Below are positions 44,711 through 56,184 of a stretch of 64,000 nt of DNA, in pieces (position 1 is the first letter of the stretch; the number at the start of each line of letters is the position of its first letter). The notes below the pieces were generated by a model. It was not told where the DNA came from, ran no database searches, and saw only the letters and a program-made list of their open reading frames with translations. The stretch lies in contig CACXUY010000004.1 of the NCBI GenBank assembly GCA_902770965.1, positions 62,001-126,000 on the forward strand, read 5' to 3'. Both the position numbers and the translations under genes were made by a program. This DNA comes from an uncultured Lachnospiraceae bacterium (GTDB taxonomy: Bacteria; Bacillota; Clostridia; Lachnospirales; Lachnospiraceae).

Positions 44711-46750
44711 TCAAAGATGCCATCCATTTTTTAAAATGTCGCTGCCACGCTTTGCGGGAGTCTGGTTAAAACTGCTATGACTTTTGTGAACACTGCCAGA
44801 TTTATCTCTTTTTATCAACGGTTCATCTGCGATCATCGCCGCAGTATTATAAGATGCCGCCGCATTATTATAAGATGCCGCCGCAGATCTTGGTTTATGG
44901 TCGTCCGGGTACATATTAACATTATTGTTGTCTAACGACTCGAGCACAAATCGTGACACATGGGCATCCTTTCCAAAATGCTTTTTACTGGAGTATATAT
45001 GAAGATGTTTTTTTGCTCTGGTCATCGCCACATAAAAAAGCCTGCGTTCTTCCTCTATCTCATCGGGTTTGACAGAGCGTCGGTGTGGAATGACCCCTTC
45101 ATTTGCATCAAGAATGAAAACAACCTTGTACTCCAGTCCCTTTGAGCCATGTATGGTTGAAATCCACACTGCATCCCTTCCATCGTCAATATTTCGTTTC
45201 TCATTAAGCTCTTGCGTGTATTTTTTTATATGCGCAAGCCATTCGTCCAATGACTTATACGGTCTGGAAGCATCATGAAGCTCGTCCAGCACTTCGATCA
45301 GCTCGTCAGCCCTGAGTCTCCTGAACTCGGCATATTCTCTGAGAAAAGATTCATAGCCTATGCTTTTTCGTATATAATTGACAGCCGCGTAAGGCGCCAT
45401 TCCAGACAAATAGCTTATGTCTTCTTTTAATGTGAGTATGCGCTCTGCCATCCATGGTTTGTCTGAATAAATGCCGGCAAGCTTGTCCAGATCGATAACA
45501 GAGTCAGTCAGATCAGCTCGCCTGACATATCTTTTAGGTCTGTTGATTATCCGCAGAAAATCGCCTCTGCTTCTGCTGCCTGCCGCAATGATCATGTATG
45601 TCAGAATATCCTGAGAAACCCAATGTTCATAAAGGTTCGGTACGATGTCCTTCATGTGGAAAGGGAAATTCATACGTATCAAGGTTTCCGCCATAGCCAT
45701 CGGGTCGTTGTTGGTACGGAACAGCATCGCCATCTCATTGTAAGGTATGCCCATAGAATGATAGTCTGTGATATCCCTGAGCACCTGAAGGTTCTCATCC
45801 AATGGCGTCGCAAATACCTTGCAGGATACTTGTGGGCCATCTGCTGAGTTTGACCTGATATTCTTGGCAAAACGTTTACTATTAAAACTGATAAGTCTCC
45901 CTGCCGCACTCACGATCTGAGGTGTTGATCTGTAGTTTATGTCCAGCCTGATAATATGCGCGTCAGGATAATCCTTCAGAAAGCCTGACATTATCTCAGG
46001 TCTTGCACCTCTGAATCTGTAGATGCTCTGGTCGTCATCTCCGACGATGAAGATATTGTTGTGAGGCAGAGCGAGCTTTCTCATGACATCGTATTGAAGA
46101 AGGTTGATATCCTGAAATTCGTCTATAAGAATGTATTCAAACCTCTGCTGCCATTGCGCGAGAATGTCCCTTCTTTTTATGAAAAGATCCCTGCAAAGCA
46201 GCATCATGTCATCAAAATCTATCATCCTCAACGCATGAAGCTCATCATTGTAGCCTTTGAACAGTTTAAAAAACAACTCATTGGGGCATGATTGAGACTC
46301 ATAGCCCTTAAGCGTCCCGCCATTTCCCTTTACGCTGCTTATCTCAGACAGAACGGAACTGATAAGCTCCGCTTCGTCGTTTGTCCCGTCCGACTCATCG
46401 CGCAAAAGCTGACGAATGATCTCCCTTTTGTGTTCAGGCCTTATCACCTGTGATGCGTTTCTTGGATACGCATGTCTTAGAATGTGGAAAAAGATGGAAT
46501 GAAATGTACCGAAGCATACAGGCTCTCTGACCGATTTTGACATCGCCTCATACCTCTGCTTCATCTCATCCGCGGCAGCCCTGGTGAACGTGATGACCAG
46601 TATGCGTGACGGTTCCACTCCCTTTTCCTCAACAAGGGATTTAATTCTGCATGTTATGACCGTGGTTTTGCCGGAGCCAGGTCCTGCAAGAACTATTGCA
46701 GGACCTTTATCAAAATTGATTGCCTCCAGCTGAGCCTTATTCAATGGCAT
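44711..46750 (-). CDS. UvrD/Rep-family ATP-dependent DNA helicase
   Basis: Superfamily 1A helicase, 679 residues. Motifs: I GPGSGKTT, Ia [63 protein letters not shown] and [17 protein letters not shown]. Shorter than PcrA and with a different C-terminus: a low-complexity tail containing an (A)3SYN repeat encoded by a 21-bp tandem duplication (44840-44881). Its start overlaps gltX by ten bases. GGAG is five bases upstream of the ATG. Confidence 0.93.
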   Translation of the reverse strand: MPLNKAQLEAINFDKGPAIVLAGPGSGKTTVITCRIKSLVEEKGVEPSRILVITFTRAAADEMKQRYEAMSKSVREPVCFGTFHSIFFHILRHAYPRNASQVIRPEHKREIIRQLLRDESDGTNDEAELISSVLSEISSVKGNGGTLKGYESQSCPNELFFKLFKGYNDELHALRMIDFDDMMLLCRDLFIKRRDILAQWQQRFEYILIDEFQDINLLQYDVMRKLALPHNNIFIVGDDDQSIYRFRGARPEIMSGFLKDYPDAHIIRLDINYRSTPQIVSAAGRLISFNSKRFAKNIRSNSADGPQVSCKVFATPLDENLQVLRDITDYHSMGIPYNEMAMLFRTNNDPMAMAETLIRMNFPFHMKDIVPNLYEHWVSQDILTYMIIAAGSRSRGDFLRIINRPKRYVRRADLTDSVIDLDKLAGIYSDKPWMAERILTLKEDISYLSGMAPYAAVNYIRKSIGYESFLREYAEFRRLRADELIEVLDELHDASRPYKSLDEWLAHIKKYTQELNEKRNIDDGRDAVWISTIHGSKGLEYKVVFILDANEGVIPHRRSVKPDEIEEERRLFYVAMTRAKKHLHIYSSKKHFGKDAHVSRFVLESLDNNNVNMYPDDHKPRSAAASYNNAAASYNTAAMIADEPLIKRDKSGSVHKSHSSFNQTPAKRGSDILKNGWHL
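44840..44881. repeat. 21-bp tandem repeat x 2 inside the helicase gene
   Basis: Two adjacent 21-base units differing at one position (CGCAGTATTATAAGATGCCGC, with CGCAT in the second). Encodes [14 protein letters not shown] in the C-terminal tail; in frame, so copy-number change would not disrupt the gene. Confidence 0.8.
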
Positions 46751-48195
46751 AATTTCTCCAATCCGCAGCGGATCCTTCTGAGGCTTTCATCCTTCCCGAG
46801 GATGGGCATGATCTCATAAGCTCCGCCCGGAGTCATCTGCTTACCCGTTACCGCCGTTCTCAGCGGCCAAAGCACCTGTCCATTCTTCAATTGCTTTTCC
46901 TGAATATATGCAGAAATAGCTGACTGCAAGGAAGCCGCATCAAAGCTATCCAATGACTCAAGGATAGGTATCATATCCCGAAGAACGACGATCGAGTTTT
47001 CGGAATTCGTCTTCATCTTCTTATGCGTATACATCGAAATATCGTACTCGGGAAGCTCTTCAAAGAAATCGATTGCCGGAACAATATCGGGAAAAACCTC
47101 GATCCTTGTCTTCATCAGATCGGCGATCGCCTTCTTGTCAATATCCCTTTTTACCACCTGCTCGACATAAGAAAGGGCGATATCATAATACTCTTCATCG
47201 TCCATCCTCTTGATATATTCACCATTCATCCAGCGCATCTTCTTCATGTCAAATACTGCCGGAGATTTATTGATATGACGATAATCAAAAATCCTGGTGA
47301 GTTCCTCAAGAGAATATATCTCCTGTTCCCCTTCAGGACTCCAGCCAAGGAGCGCGACATAATTGACAATGGCTTCTTTTACGAAACCTGCCTCAATCAG
47401 ATCCTCAAAAGAAGAATGACCGCTTCTTTTGCTGAGCTTATGGTGATCTTCGTCAGTGATCAGAGGACAATGCACATAAACCGGTTCTTTCCAGCCAAAA
47501 GCCTCATAAAGACGAGTGTACTTTGGTGAAGAAGACAAGTACTCGTTGCCTCGCACTACATGAGTTATGCCCATAAGATGGTCATCGACCACGTTCGCGA
47601 AATTATACGTAGGAAATCCATCGGTCTTAATAAGGATCATATCATCCAATTCGGAATTGGGGACAGTGATATCTCCGTAGATTTCGTCATGGAAGGTTGT
47701 GCTTCCTTCTTCAGGTATATTCTGCCTTATCACATATGGTTCTCCGGCATCGAGCCTGCTCTGAATCTCTTCGGCAGAAAGATGAAGACAATGCTTATCA
47801 TACATGGAGACCTCTTTGCCTTCTATTGTCTTCTTAAGCCCTTCAAGACGCTCTTTAGTGCAGAAGCAATAATAGGCTTCTCCTTTTTCTATCAGCTTTT
47901 TTGCATATTCAAGATAAATGCCTTTGCGGCATCTTTCACTCTGCACGTAAGGGCCGACCTCTCCGCCTATATCCGGGCCTTCATCGTGTTTCAGACCAGT
48001 CAGTTCCATGGTCCTGTAAATGATATCTATAGCCTCCGCGACAAATCTATCCTGGTCAGTATCTTCTATGCGCAGAATAAAATCGCCGCCCTCATGTTTC
48101 GCGATGAGATATGCATATAAAGCTGTGCGCAGATTGCCTACATGCATCCTGCCGGTAGGACTTGGCGCAAAGCGTGTTCTTATCTTCGTTGCCAT
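46741..48195 (-). CDS. gltX: Glutamyl-tRNA synthetase
   Basis: Class I synthetase. HIGH-type motif [22 protein letters not shown], and KMSKS-type motif KLSKRSG. The 484-residue length from the ATG at 48195 ([15 protein letters not shown]) is normal; GGGAGG lies nine bases upstream of it. In many Firmicutes lacking GlnRS this enzyme also charges tRNA-Gln (non-discriminating), which the sequence alone cannot settle. Confidence 0.96.
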   Translation of the reverse strand: MATKIRTRFAPSPTGRMHVGNLRTALYAYLIAKHEGGDFILRIEDTDQDRFVAEAIDIIYRTMELTGLKHDEGPDIGGEVGPYVQSERCRKGIYLEYAKKLIEKGEAYYCFCTKERLEGLKKTIEGKEVSMYDKHCLHLSAEEIQSRLDAGEPYVIRQNIPEEGSTTFHDEIYGDITVPNSELDDMILIKTDGFPTYNFANVVDDHLMGITHVVRGNEYLSSSPKYTRLYEAFGWKEPVYVHCPLITDEDHHKLSKRSGHSSFEDLIEAGFVKEAIVNYVALLGWSPEGEQEIYSLEELTRIFDYRHINKSPAVFDMKKMRWMNGEYIKRMDDEEYYDIALSYVEQVVKRDIDKKAIADLMKTRIEVFPDIVPAIDFFEELPEYDISMYTHKKMKTNSENSIVVLRDMIPILESLDSFDAASLQSAISAYIQEKQLKNGQVLWPLRTAVTGKQMTPGGAYEIMPILGKDESLRRIRCGLEKLCH

Positions 48196-48261
48196 AGGAT
48201 ATTGCCTCCCCAAAAACCTTCTCACAAGGTATGATTTTCAAAACTGTGAAACAGTACATTC

Positions 48262-48290
48262 AAGTATAGACGAAAGACCATAAAAAGTAA
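48262..48290 (-). promoter_or_regulatory. Predicted promoter of gltX
   Basis: Minus strand TTTACT (48285-48290), 17-base spacer, TATACT (48262-48267), about 65 bases before the gltX start. Confidence 0.6.
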
Positions 48291-48302
48291 ACATCCATAG
48301 CA

Positions 48303-48348
48303 CGCCTGTGCTGCCACAACGTATGAAAGTTGTGGCAGCATACAGGCG
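48303..48348 (-). terminator. Stem-loop terminator after pepV
   Basis: Nearly perfect 18-bp stem (CGCCTGT-GCTGCCACAAC against GTTGTGGCAGC-AT-ACAGGCG) with an 8-base loop. It lies 60 bases past the pepV stop and just before the gltX promoter. The following bases are T-rich only further on. Confidence 0.75.
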
Positions 48349-48407
48349 GTGTATGATGCATGTATCCTTTGGGATGTTGCACGTCAAAAAACAGATATGC
48401 AGCTCTG

Positions 48408-49838
48408 TCATTTCTTAATGCCGCAAAGTCTTGTTATCGCCAGCGCAAATATCTTGCCGCTCATCATAAGTGTCTTCAAGGAGGCTCTCTCATCTCCGCC
48501 ATGCATGTTGTTTTCAAAATCTTCCGTGGCACAGCCAAATGCCACCCCGTTTTCAATGTTATGCACATAAGTACCGCCTCCGGTAAACATACAATATCCC
48601 TTCCTTCCGCTTACCTTTTCGTAACAATCAAGCAGGGTTCGGACAAAATCTGAATCACCGTCAACAACGTGAGGTCCTGATAGCTTAGACTCAAGAGTCA
48701 TTCCGGCAGCTTCAATGTTCAGCCTTACCACGTCCAGCTGCTGCGGTGTCGCCGTCACACAAGTTCTGCTGTCAAACTCCGCGTAAAGCCCTGATGGCGT
48801 ATAGTGCAGGATATTCAGGCTCATAATCAGATCGCCTGATACATCATCAGACATAGCTACACCCGCAGCCCTACCCAGCCAATCTCCGTGGGGGAAAAGG
48901 TGAGCGAGAGAATTAATCATCTTTTGCCCCTCGCTGTACGAAAGCTCAAGCGTGTTTAACAAAGCTAACATAGCGGTCAGGGCATTGTTGCCGGTCTGAG
49001 GTGAAGCGGCATGTCCTTGTCGTCCTTCAGCAACAATCTTTACCTTGTCATTTTCGATCCTTATCACCGTAAAACCGATTTTGGTAAGTGCCTGCACCCT
49101 GGCGGCAACAGATGATACTTCATCAAATATACTGCCTTCAATAACGGCTTCGGCTCTCGCAGGTATGACATTAGTCTTGACACCGCTGTCAAGCAAAAGA
49201 AGCCGCGGTTTCTCCTCCCGTTCTTCATATTTTCCTCTGATAATACCAGTGAAATGTCCTTTTTCGATATTAATCAATGGATAGTCCGCGTCGGGAGTAA
49301 AAGTATAGGGCGCATGATCCACCTTGGCGAAATAATGAGGGAGGTCATTCGAGCCGCATTCCTCATCTGTGCCAAGCACAAGCCGGACTGGCTTTTCCAG
49401 TTCGATGCCTGACTCCTTAAGCGCACGCATAGCGAAAAGAGCAGCAAGAGCGGGACCTTTGTCATCGGAAGTACCTCTTCCGTATAATATATCTCCCTCT
49501 TTTTTCATTATAAAGGGATCGGTTTTTGTCCATCCTTCACCCGCAGGTACAACATCCAAATGTGCCAGAATATCCAGTGCTCTTGAATCATCACCTGTAG
49601 AAGGGTACTGAACGTAACCGATGCAGTTATCTATACAGGCAGTTTCGAAGCCATAACATCTGGATATAGTGAGCATCCTTTTCAAGGCTTGATAAGGCGC
49701 CTCACCGAATGGATACTCATCTGATCCTTCTCCTCTGCTGGAATCTATCGAGACCAGATGACCTAACTCCTCGATAAATTCTTCCTGATGACCTTCAAAA
49801 TAATCATCGATAATATTTAAGATCTTACTATCTGACAT
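48408..49838 (-). CDS. pepV: PepV/Sapep-type M20 dipeptidase
   Basis: Metal-dependent dipeptidase of the M20 family, cytosolic. Ligand motifs ILAHLDVVPAGEGW, YGRGTSDDKGPALAALFA and GTDEECGSNDLPHY are present, as is the C-terminal GGTY histidine block. 476 residues. The ATG at 49838 is fixed by GGAGG six bases upstream. Single-gene unit between the pilus operon and gltX. Confidence 0.92.
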   Translation of the reverse strand: MSDSKILNIIDDYFEGHQEEFIEELGHLVSIDSSRGEGSDEYPFGEAPYQALKRMLTISRCYGFETACIDNCIGYVQYPSTGDDSRALDILAHLDVVPAGEGWTKTDPFIMKKEGDILYGRGTSDDKGPALAALFAMRALKESGIELEKPVRLVLGTDEECGSNDLPHYFAKVDHAPYTFTPDADYPLINIEKGHFTGIIRGKYEEREEKPRLLLLDSGVKTNVIPARAEAVIEGSIFDEVSSVAARVQALTKIGFTVIRIENDKVKIVAEGRQGHAASPQTGNNALTAMLALLNTLELSYSEGQKMINSLAHLFPHGDWLGRAAGVAMSDDVSGDLIMSLNILHYTPSGLYAEFDSRTCVTATPQQLDVVRLNIEAAGMTLESKLSGPHVVDGDSDFVRTLLDCYEKVSGRKGYCMFTGGGTYVHNIENGVAFGCATEDFENNMHGGDERASLKTLMMSGKIFALAITRLCGIKK

Positions 49839-49974
49839 AACCAACCTCCACGCTTGTCATATATTTACAAATCAATATCGCTCATGATAATTACTCACTT
49901 CGAACGAAGCAGAGATACCATGTATAAGTATATGACAAAAAAGTTTATTATGCCACAAGTATACAAAAGAATAG

Positions 49975-52900
49975 CTATATGCTTGTAAAATACATGATCC
50001 AACCGTTAACAATAGATGTTATCTTTCTCCTGTCATTAGCGGCTGTCAGCGCGCAGAACACGCATGCCAATCCCAGGAAAAGCTCTATCCTGTTCCCTCT
50101 TCCTCCGGCATCCAATCTAGGACCTTTGTCGTTTTCAACTGTGATCGTTCCGGAATCTCCCTGTCCTATTATAATGTCTATTTTTGAAGTGAGCAGCTGA
50201 TGCCTGGCCGCGGCTTTCGTTTCAATTGCTCTGTACGCTCCGTCCTTTAGGCCAAAAAATTCTGCTTTTCCATTACTGTCCGTGACAGCCTCCAATACCT
50301 TTCCTGATCTTGATACAGGGCTTTCCGAGCCATCGGAATCAATCTTGTACAGCCTGAAAACCACACCGGACAATGCTTCTCCCGAAGCCGAATCTTTTTT
50401 CATAATAGATATTTTTCCGGTATATACATAAGGCTGATTAGAAACTATTGTTTTTGTCTTACCGAATCCCGCAAAGATAAGGCTTGCTTGATTTGGGATA
50501 TGTGTCTTAGCGGATGCGGTTGCGTTAATGGATGTCATAAAAACAAGTCTTACGGAATCAGCCTTCTCGAGTTTTCTTATCCCGTTTTTCGTCATGTTAA
50601 TGAGAATTGTGCCTCCGCCATTTCCTGAAGGTTCCTGCAAGGTGTAGTCAGTCGTCTTTGCCAGCAATGTCTGCTGATTACCGGATATCATATAGAGCCT
50701 GAGGCTTCCCTCATAGTTCAACCTGCTGTCAATAGGATCTCTTAACTGATAAGAACAGTCTCCGTTATCTGCGGATATGCCTGGAGGTACGCTTGCGTCT
50801 ACTGTCCAGGTATGTTTCTCCCCAAGGTCATTAGATATCCTGTCCACATCCTTGCTGATCGAGATAGAAAAGGTATTTGTGAGATCCCCGAGATTATATA
50901 TCCCTGTTGTGGAATTAACCGTATTCTTGCTAATCTCAAAGGTTCTGTCTACCAAAGACTCGCTTTTCGCCGCAGGCCCGCCTGAAAGCTCCTGTAAACG
51001 GTATGTTCCGTACGGCAACGCTCCTTTAGATGCATCCGGTGAAGTCTTACCGAACCAAATGCGGCCGCTGCTTGCTTCCGCAGAACTATACCTTCCATCG
51101 TTTCCGGTCATTATGGTAGCTGTCTCACCTGTTTTTATATAGGTGATTTTAAAGCTGACTCCTGCAAGAGGCCATGAGTAATCAGACGCTGTTTTCCTGA
51201 AGGAAATATCACCTCGTTCAGCTTCAACAACTGTCTCCACGGAGTTTGAGATAATGGTTCCATTCGTTTCTTTTTGAGTGCAGTGGTTTCTGATAACATC
51301 GCCGTCATCCGCATCCTTTAGTTGATATGTTATCACTATGTTTGCTTCTTCTCCGGGAAGTATGTTACCTGTCGCGTTGATCCCGGCAGCAGATGAACTG
51401 ACAGTGATGGATGAACCCCTGTTGCCCGCGGCTGTAGCCGATTTGTACTGAAGCATTCCGCCTCCGCTAAAGGAGGTGCCGTCAGCATCCTGGTTGATTG
51501 GTTTGGGACAGCTGATATTTAGAGGCTTCTTGTCACCTGAGGTATTGAGATACGTTATGGTGTATATGAGAGTCTCATCATTTTTTGCTATAGCTTTATT
51601 GACTGTCTCCTTCAGTACTGAAGCCTCCGTCTCAACTATACGCATAGCTACTGACGCTATATTGCCGTTCAGCTTGTCTATGGATCTCCAATCGCCGGTA
51701 TACTTCGACGTCATGTCAACAGTCATACCGTTTTTTAAGACTCCTGATTTCAGATTGTATTTAATTTTAAATACCGGAAGCGCATAATCACTCACTGCGT
51801 CAGTGAATGTGATCCGAAGCTCGTTGCCTGATTTCTCTGCCTTAAAAGACCCTCTTGAGCCTGAAGCATAACTGCTGTTACTGTAGCTCTTATTCAGCTG
51901 GATCACAGAATTATTAGCACCCGCAGCCAGCTCTGCAAACTCCAGACCATCAGGTATGCTTATGGTCAGGACTGTTGAAGAAGCTCTAGTGTGAAGATTA
52001 CCTCCGTCAAGCTTAGGACTGACCTTGCATTCGACCGACCTTATGGTGCCGATATCCATCGTCTTAGATTCTGTGCCGTCCAAATGCTTCATATCTACTG
52101 TGCAAGTGTAGCCTTTTATCAACAGTGAGTTTCCCTGGAACACAGTGTTATTACTTGTCAATGTGCTGCTGTCAACCGTTCCGTCTGTATTCCATCCTGT
52201 CCTGACATATGACCTGTCGTTCATCTTGAAAGAGATCCTGTCGCCGTCAGGCATGACGCTTCCTATTCCGTTACTCGCAGCTCTTGAAATTCCTGCTTTA
52301 TTTTCCAGATATGCGTCTGCTGAATGAGTGAACATAGCGACATTATTGATGACAGATGAATCGCTCACTGTCTTCATCCTGAACTCAATACCGTGTATGT
52401 TGTCTGTTCCAAGAATTTCTTCTCTAAGATTTCTGCCTTCCACAAGGATTCCACAGATTTTGTAACCTGAAGGAACCGATGAATAACTGTCATAAAAACG
52501 CAGATCGTCATAGGTCTTCAGGCTGGCCGTCTTCATCTCATCGATTCCAGTCCATACCTTGCCGTCCTTTTTCGTGATGAAACGTATAGGATAATTCTCT
52601 AAATAATAGTAACCGCTCCAGCCGCTCTGAGATGCGATAACCGCGTCAAGCCTGCCATTTTTTATCACTGGTTCTACCATACGGTTATCCCATAAAATGT
52701 ATTGATTGTAGGAATGAATACGTTTATCTGCATCATACAATATGTTCGTATTGTTTGCGGTTACATAGAATTCCTTACCAAAACCAATAGTATTAGCCGT
52801 TGAAGTATCTGTACCTGACAAGAACGCACGTTCCCCATCTTCGTTTGCCTCAGTGCTTTTCAGATGAAGCGTGATGTTATAGCTGCCGGGAGGGGTGACA

Positions 52901-54963
52901 GCATTCTCATGGCTTGCTGACGGATAAATAGATGAACCAGCCGGAAATGCCAGAGACACATTCCTCTCTCCTCTGCCGTCGTCAGCTGTCATGTCCGCGC
53001 TCTCCAGAGTGACTGAAGCTACATAGTGATATGTATTAGGACCTGAAGATGGCATCCTCTGACTGCATACTATGAGACCCTCCGACACTTTGGAGCCGGG
53101 CTGCCTGCCGCTGAAGCCCGTGATCACAAAACTAAACTTGCCTCCTGACACAGCAACAGAACTCGCATGTCCAAAGCCTGTATCCGAATTCGTGTAGTAC
53201 TGCTCCAACCCCGGATACTCAGTATAGCTATGCCCAAGAGCGTCATTGACATCATTTCCCTTAGTCCTCACCGCCCACAAGGCTATATCTGTACCTGCCG
53301 GATCAGCTGTCGCGGTACCTTCAAGCTTAAAATTTACTTTTATCCGCGATCCAGCTTTCAAAGGGGCTGTTCCTCTCATGCTTCCGTTCATCTTGCCGGT
53401 TTTGATAGTATAGTTAAAGCCTTTGAGTCTTCCTGAAAACGTTATATTTGAGCCGGACTTTGACAGACCTGTATAGCTTCCATAATTCGCAATAGTCGTT
53501 CTATCCGCGGATATCGTCATATAAAGATGCGCACCCACACTGACAGTCACTTTCGTGTCCCTGACAGTGCTTCCCGCTGCCGCAGTCACAGCATATGATG
53601 GAGCCGCCGAGTTATTCTTGGCTTGCAGCCATGCTTTAAATGAAGGCTGTATAATTTCACCTGACTTCATGTCATAAACATGTATGACGCAGTTGACCGT
53701 TCCGGCACCCGGTACATCATATGAACCGTACTCATCTGTGTTGTCAGGCAGGTCTCGATAACCTATTAGGGTCTGGGTATTCCCCCCATTTGAGGTTGTC
53801 ACCACCGGTCTTCCGCCTGATGCCGAACCCTTGAGCCAGGGCATGGCATCAAGATTGAACTGCGCTTTTGAAGAGGAAACAGGCAGAGTGTACTGAAGAT
53901 ATAGCTTAGCACCGCTGATGGTCTTATATCTGTATGCCTCATTCAGCGCGGTTGAATAGCTCATATAGTAGGTGATGTCATCGTGAGTCCTGACTATCTT
54001 GTTGCTGTCCGAAGAATCATAACCGTTTGTATCAGTGTGGTCGTCCCAGTCGCCGGATCCATCCCTCAGGCCTGTCAGGACAAAGCCTGAGACGTAAGCC
54101 ATGGAATTGTCTTTTGTATCACCGGGGACAAAAGGCACGGCCTCACCATGCTGTCTGTCATCAACATCATTTCCTGCTCTTAAAAGCTGACTTTTTGATT
54201 CGTCGAACACCTCGGCCTCATCATTGTCTGACGCAATCTTCATTGATGGTGTTTTTCCTGACGTCACAGGCGTGCTATCGATCCTTATAGTTTCCAGAGA
54301 GGCCTTTTCGATATCATTATTTCTTTTTCCGTTATCATTCTTCTCTTCTGTGCCAGAATCCGATTCTGCTTTACTTTCCATCTCCTCAGGTTCTGACGCA
54401 TCGGTCACCGCCGCTGGAACATGCTCTAAATCTCTATTATTATCGGACGTTTCGTGTTCTGTGACATCGGGACCGACCGCAGATCCGTCTTTTGCATAAT
54501 CGTCATTATCAATTGATGCGAAGGTCATCCCGCTTAATCTTTCTACAAGCTGAATTACTCCTTCATCTTCAGGATCAACTGCCAGAATCTCTTTAAAGGC
54601 ATTTATTCCCGCGGATTCTTCATCGACACAATACAGGCCTTCTATAATACGCCCTTCATCAGGGATGACGGTCTTTGAGGCCTCATCGAACGATTCCATC
54701 ACGCTCATGGCCGCCGCTTTACCTGCCACTGATCCTGAGTCCTTATACGAAGGTGATTCATATTGCTGCTTGTTTTGAAAATAGGCGGCCTCTGCCTGAA
54801 CATGGTTGCCTGCCTGCCTTATGGTTTCCGAGGCTTCTTCCTGCGTCACTGCTCCTTGGACGATCGTTGAGAATGCAACAACGCCGGCGATGACCAGGCA
54901 TATGAGTTTAGTGTCTTTTATCAGTTTCGAACAAATACCTATAGCAGCTTTATTCTTTCTCAT
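49975..54963 (-). CDS. Large ancillary pilin / tip adhesin with SpaA-type and D2-type domains
   Basis: Predicted 1662-residue surface protein. N-terminal hydrophobic signal (about 15-38), an acidic low-complexity region (about 150-290), long beta-rich body, SpaA/Cna-B-like domain (1250-1362), a fimbrial D2-like domain (1363-1511), a second SpaA-like domain (1512-1600), and a C-terminal membrane segment (1627-1642). The sorting position reads RLDAGGRGNR, not LPXTG, and the chain continues about 15 mostly hydrophobic residues beyond the charged stop-transfer NDRRK, which is unusual. The ATG at 54963 is chosen (AGGAGG 10 bases upstream); it overlaps the anchor pilin gene by 14 bases. Its target is unknown. 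Confidence 0.85.
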   Translation of the reverse strand: MRKNKAAIGICSKLIKDTKLICLVIAGVVAFSTIVQGAVTQEEASETIRQAGNHVQAEAAYFQNKQQYESPSYKDSGSVAGKAAAMSVMESFDEASKTVIPDEGRIIEGLYCVDEESAGINAFKEILAVDPEDEGVIQLVERLSGMTFASIDNDDYAKDGSAVGPDVTEHETSDNNRDLEHVPAAVTDASEPEEMESKAESDSGTEEKNDNGKRNNDIEKASLETIRIDSTPVTSGKTPSMKIASDNDEAEVFDESKSQLLRAGNDVDDRQHGEAVPFVPGDTKDNSMAYVSGFVLTGLRDGSGDWDDHTDTNGYDSSDSNKIVRTHDDITYYMSYSTALNEAYRYKTISGAKLYLQYTLPVSSSKAQFNLDAMPWLKGSASGGRPVVTTSNGGNTQTLIGYRDLPDNTDEYGSYDVPGAGTVNCVIHVYDMKSGEIIQPSFKAWLQAKNNSAAPSYAVTAAAGSTVRDTKVTVSVGAHLYMTISADRTTIANYGSYTGLSKSGSNITFSGRLKGFNYTIKTGKMNGSMRGTAPLKAGSRIKVNFKLEGTATADPAGTDIALWAVRTKGNDVNDALGHSYTEYPGLEQYYTNSDTGFGHASSVAVSGGKFSFVITGFSGRQPGSKVSEGLIVCSQRMPSSGPNTYHYVASVTLESADMTADDGRGERNVSLAFPAGSSIYPSASHENAVTPPGSYNITLHLKSTEANEDGERAFLSGTDTSTANTIGFGKEFYVTANNTNILYDADKRIHSYNQYILWDNRMVEPVIKNGRLDAVIASQSGWSGYYYLENYPIRFITKKDGKVWTGIDEMKTASLKTYDDLRFYDSYSSVPSGYKICGILVEGRNLREEILGTDNIHGIEFRMKTVSDSSVINNVAMFTHSADAYLENKAGISRAASNGIGSVMPDGDRISFKMNDRSYVRTGWNTDGTVDSSTLTSNNTVFQGNSLLIKGYTCTVDMKHLDGTESKTMDIGTIRSVECKVSPKLDGGNLHTRASSTVLTISIPDGLEFAELAAGANNSVIQLNKSYSNSSYASGSRGSFKAEKSGNELRITFTDAVSDYALPVFKIKYNLKSGVLKNGMTVDMTSKYTGDWRSIDKLNGNIASVAMRIVETEASVLKETVNKAIAKNDETLIYTITYLNTSGDKKPLNISCPKPINQDADGTSFSGGGMLQYKSATAAGNRGSSITVSSSAAGINATGNILPGEEANIVITYQLKDADDGDVIRNHCTQKETNGTIISNSVETVVEAERGDISFRKTASDYSWPLAGVSFKITYIKTGETATIMTGNDGRYSSAEASSGRIWFGKTSPDASKGALPYGTYRLQELSGGPAAKSESLVDRTFEISKNTVNSTTGIYNLGDLTNTFSISISKDVDRISNDLGEKHTWTVDASVPPGISADNGDCSYQLRDPIDSRLNYEGSLRLYMISGNQQTLLAKTTDYTLQEPSGNGGGTILINMTKNGIRKLEKADSVRLVFMTSINATASAKTHIPNQASLIFAGFGKTKTIVSNQPYVYTGKISIMKKDSASGEALSGVVFRLYKIDSDGSESPVSRSGKVLEAVTDSNGKAEFFGLKDGAYRAIETKAAARHQLLTSKIDIIIGQGDSGTITVENDKGPRLDAGGRGNRIELFLGLACVFCALTAANDRRKITSIVNGWIMYFTSI

Positions 54964-56041
54964 TTTGTCTGCGCCTCCTCTCGGCGATGACGGCAGCAAG
55001 GATAGTGACGATTCCGACTGAGAACAGGCTGACGGATACAAACAACCATGTGTTAGACCCATCTCCCGTCTTTACAATCGTATCTCTCTTTTTTCCGCCA
55101 GTTGGTGAAGTCGGTTCTATATCCTGAGTTGTTTCTTGTATGTCATTTTCTGTATTAGTTTCTGATTCGGAAGAGTACGGCTCAGTATAAGCTTCTGAAG
55201 AAGTCTCATATTCACTCGAAAGCTCGGTGTCCTGGACTTCAGTCGTCCCTGTTTCAGGGATCACGGTTTCTTCAGTCGTAGCTTCAACGGTATCAGTCTC
55301 GGCAGTCTCTGCTTCAGTAGTCTCGGGATTTATCGGTATGCTTTCTTCAGGAATAGTTTCTTCCGGTTCTTTTCTGGCTTTCGGCTGAGCATATACAGCA
55401 TAGCTCCAATATTGCCTATCAGATACCGGTTCACTCTGCTCTGTTTTTACCGCTGATTCATATTTTTCCGGAATGACGCTAATTATATCTTCAGTTCCTT
55501 CCGATCCGCTGACAGAGCCGGCTATAAAAGACTTTCTGGCGACATAAGGAATAGAAAAAACAAAGGGTTCTGACTCAAGGTATCCCTTAGCCGAACCAAC
55601 CTCCTCCGCTACATATAATCCTTGTTCTATGCAGTCTATAAAAAGCTTTCCTTCATGATCTGTTAGACCGCTGTAGGTTTTGCCGCCAACCTTGGGATCT
55701 CCGTTGAGATATGCTTCCTTTGCGGCTTTAAGTATAGCGTCTGCGTCCGTATACTCGTTTGGCTCCATCGTACCTAACAGCGATACCCATATGATCCCGT
55801 TCAGCGCCCCGTCTGATCTTATCTTGTCCGCCGCCGGCTCCGCTATTCTCCTTAACACAAAGCTTGCTCCGCATACAGGTGTCCTGCCATCACCTGTCAT
55901 GTATTCAATTGTGATACTTCCTTTTTTTGACGGATCTATAGTGGCGGCATCCTCGGCACAGAATACGTCAGTGGGCATGATCGCGACCGATATCACAAAT
56001 GCCAGTATCACCAGTGCAAAACTAAATTGCTTCTTTTTCAC
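54950..56041 (-). CDS. Minor/anchor pilin with wall-spanning acidic stalk
   Basis: 363 residues: signal peptide (to about 29, VFCAED), an N-terminal pilin domain (KGSITIEYMTGDGRTPVCGASFVLRRI, TDHEGKLFIDCIEQGLYVAEE), a VYAQPKARK sequence that may be a pilin lysine motif, then a Glu/Thr/Ser-rich stretch (about 220-325) typical of wall-spanning stalks. The C-terminal sorting signal is IVKTGDGSNTW plus a membrane segment and RRRRQ. VKTGD replaces LPXTG. Likely the base that links the pilus to peptidoglycan, by position and stalk (inference). Confidence 0.85.
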   Translation of the reverse strand: MKKKQFSFALVILAFVISVAIMPTDVFCAEDAATIDPSKKGSITIEYMTGDGRTPVCGASFVLRRIAEPAADKIRSDGALNGIIWVSLLGTMEPNEYTDADAILKAAKEAYLNGDPKVGGKTYSGLTDHEGKLFIDCIEQGLYVAEEVGSAKGYLESEPFVFSIPYVARKSFIAGSVSGSEGTEDIISVIPEKYESAVKTEQSEPVSDRQYWSYAVYAQPKARKEPEETIPEESIPINPETTEAETAETDTVEATTEETVIPETGTTEVQDTELSSEYETSSEAYTEPYSSESETNTENDIQETTQDIEPTSPTGGKKRDTIVKTGDGSNTWLFVSVSLFSVGIVTILAAVIAERRRRQNEKE

Positions 56042-56184
56042 GAGCTTATCCTCCCGGACCCGAACGGTCCATCTGGTATTATTAACAGTCCAACTTTTGA
56101 TCTCAGACAGATGCCGGGCATGAAGATATACTTGATATCCTCATGCCTCAGCATCCTGGAATTCTACCTGTTATGACGTCCTGC

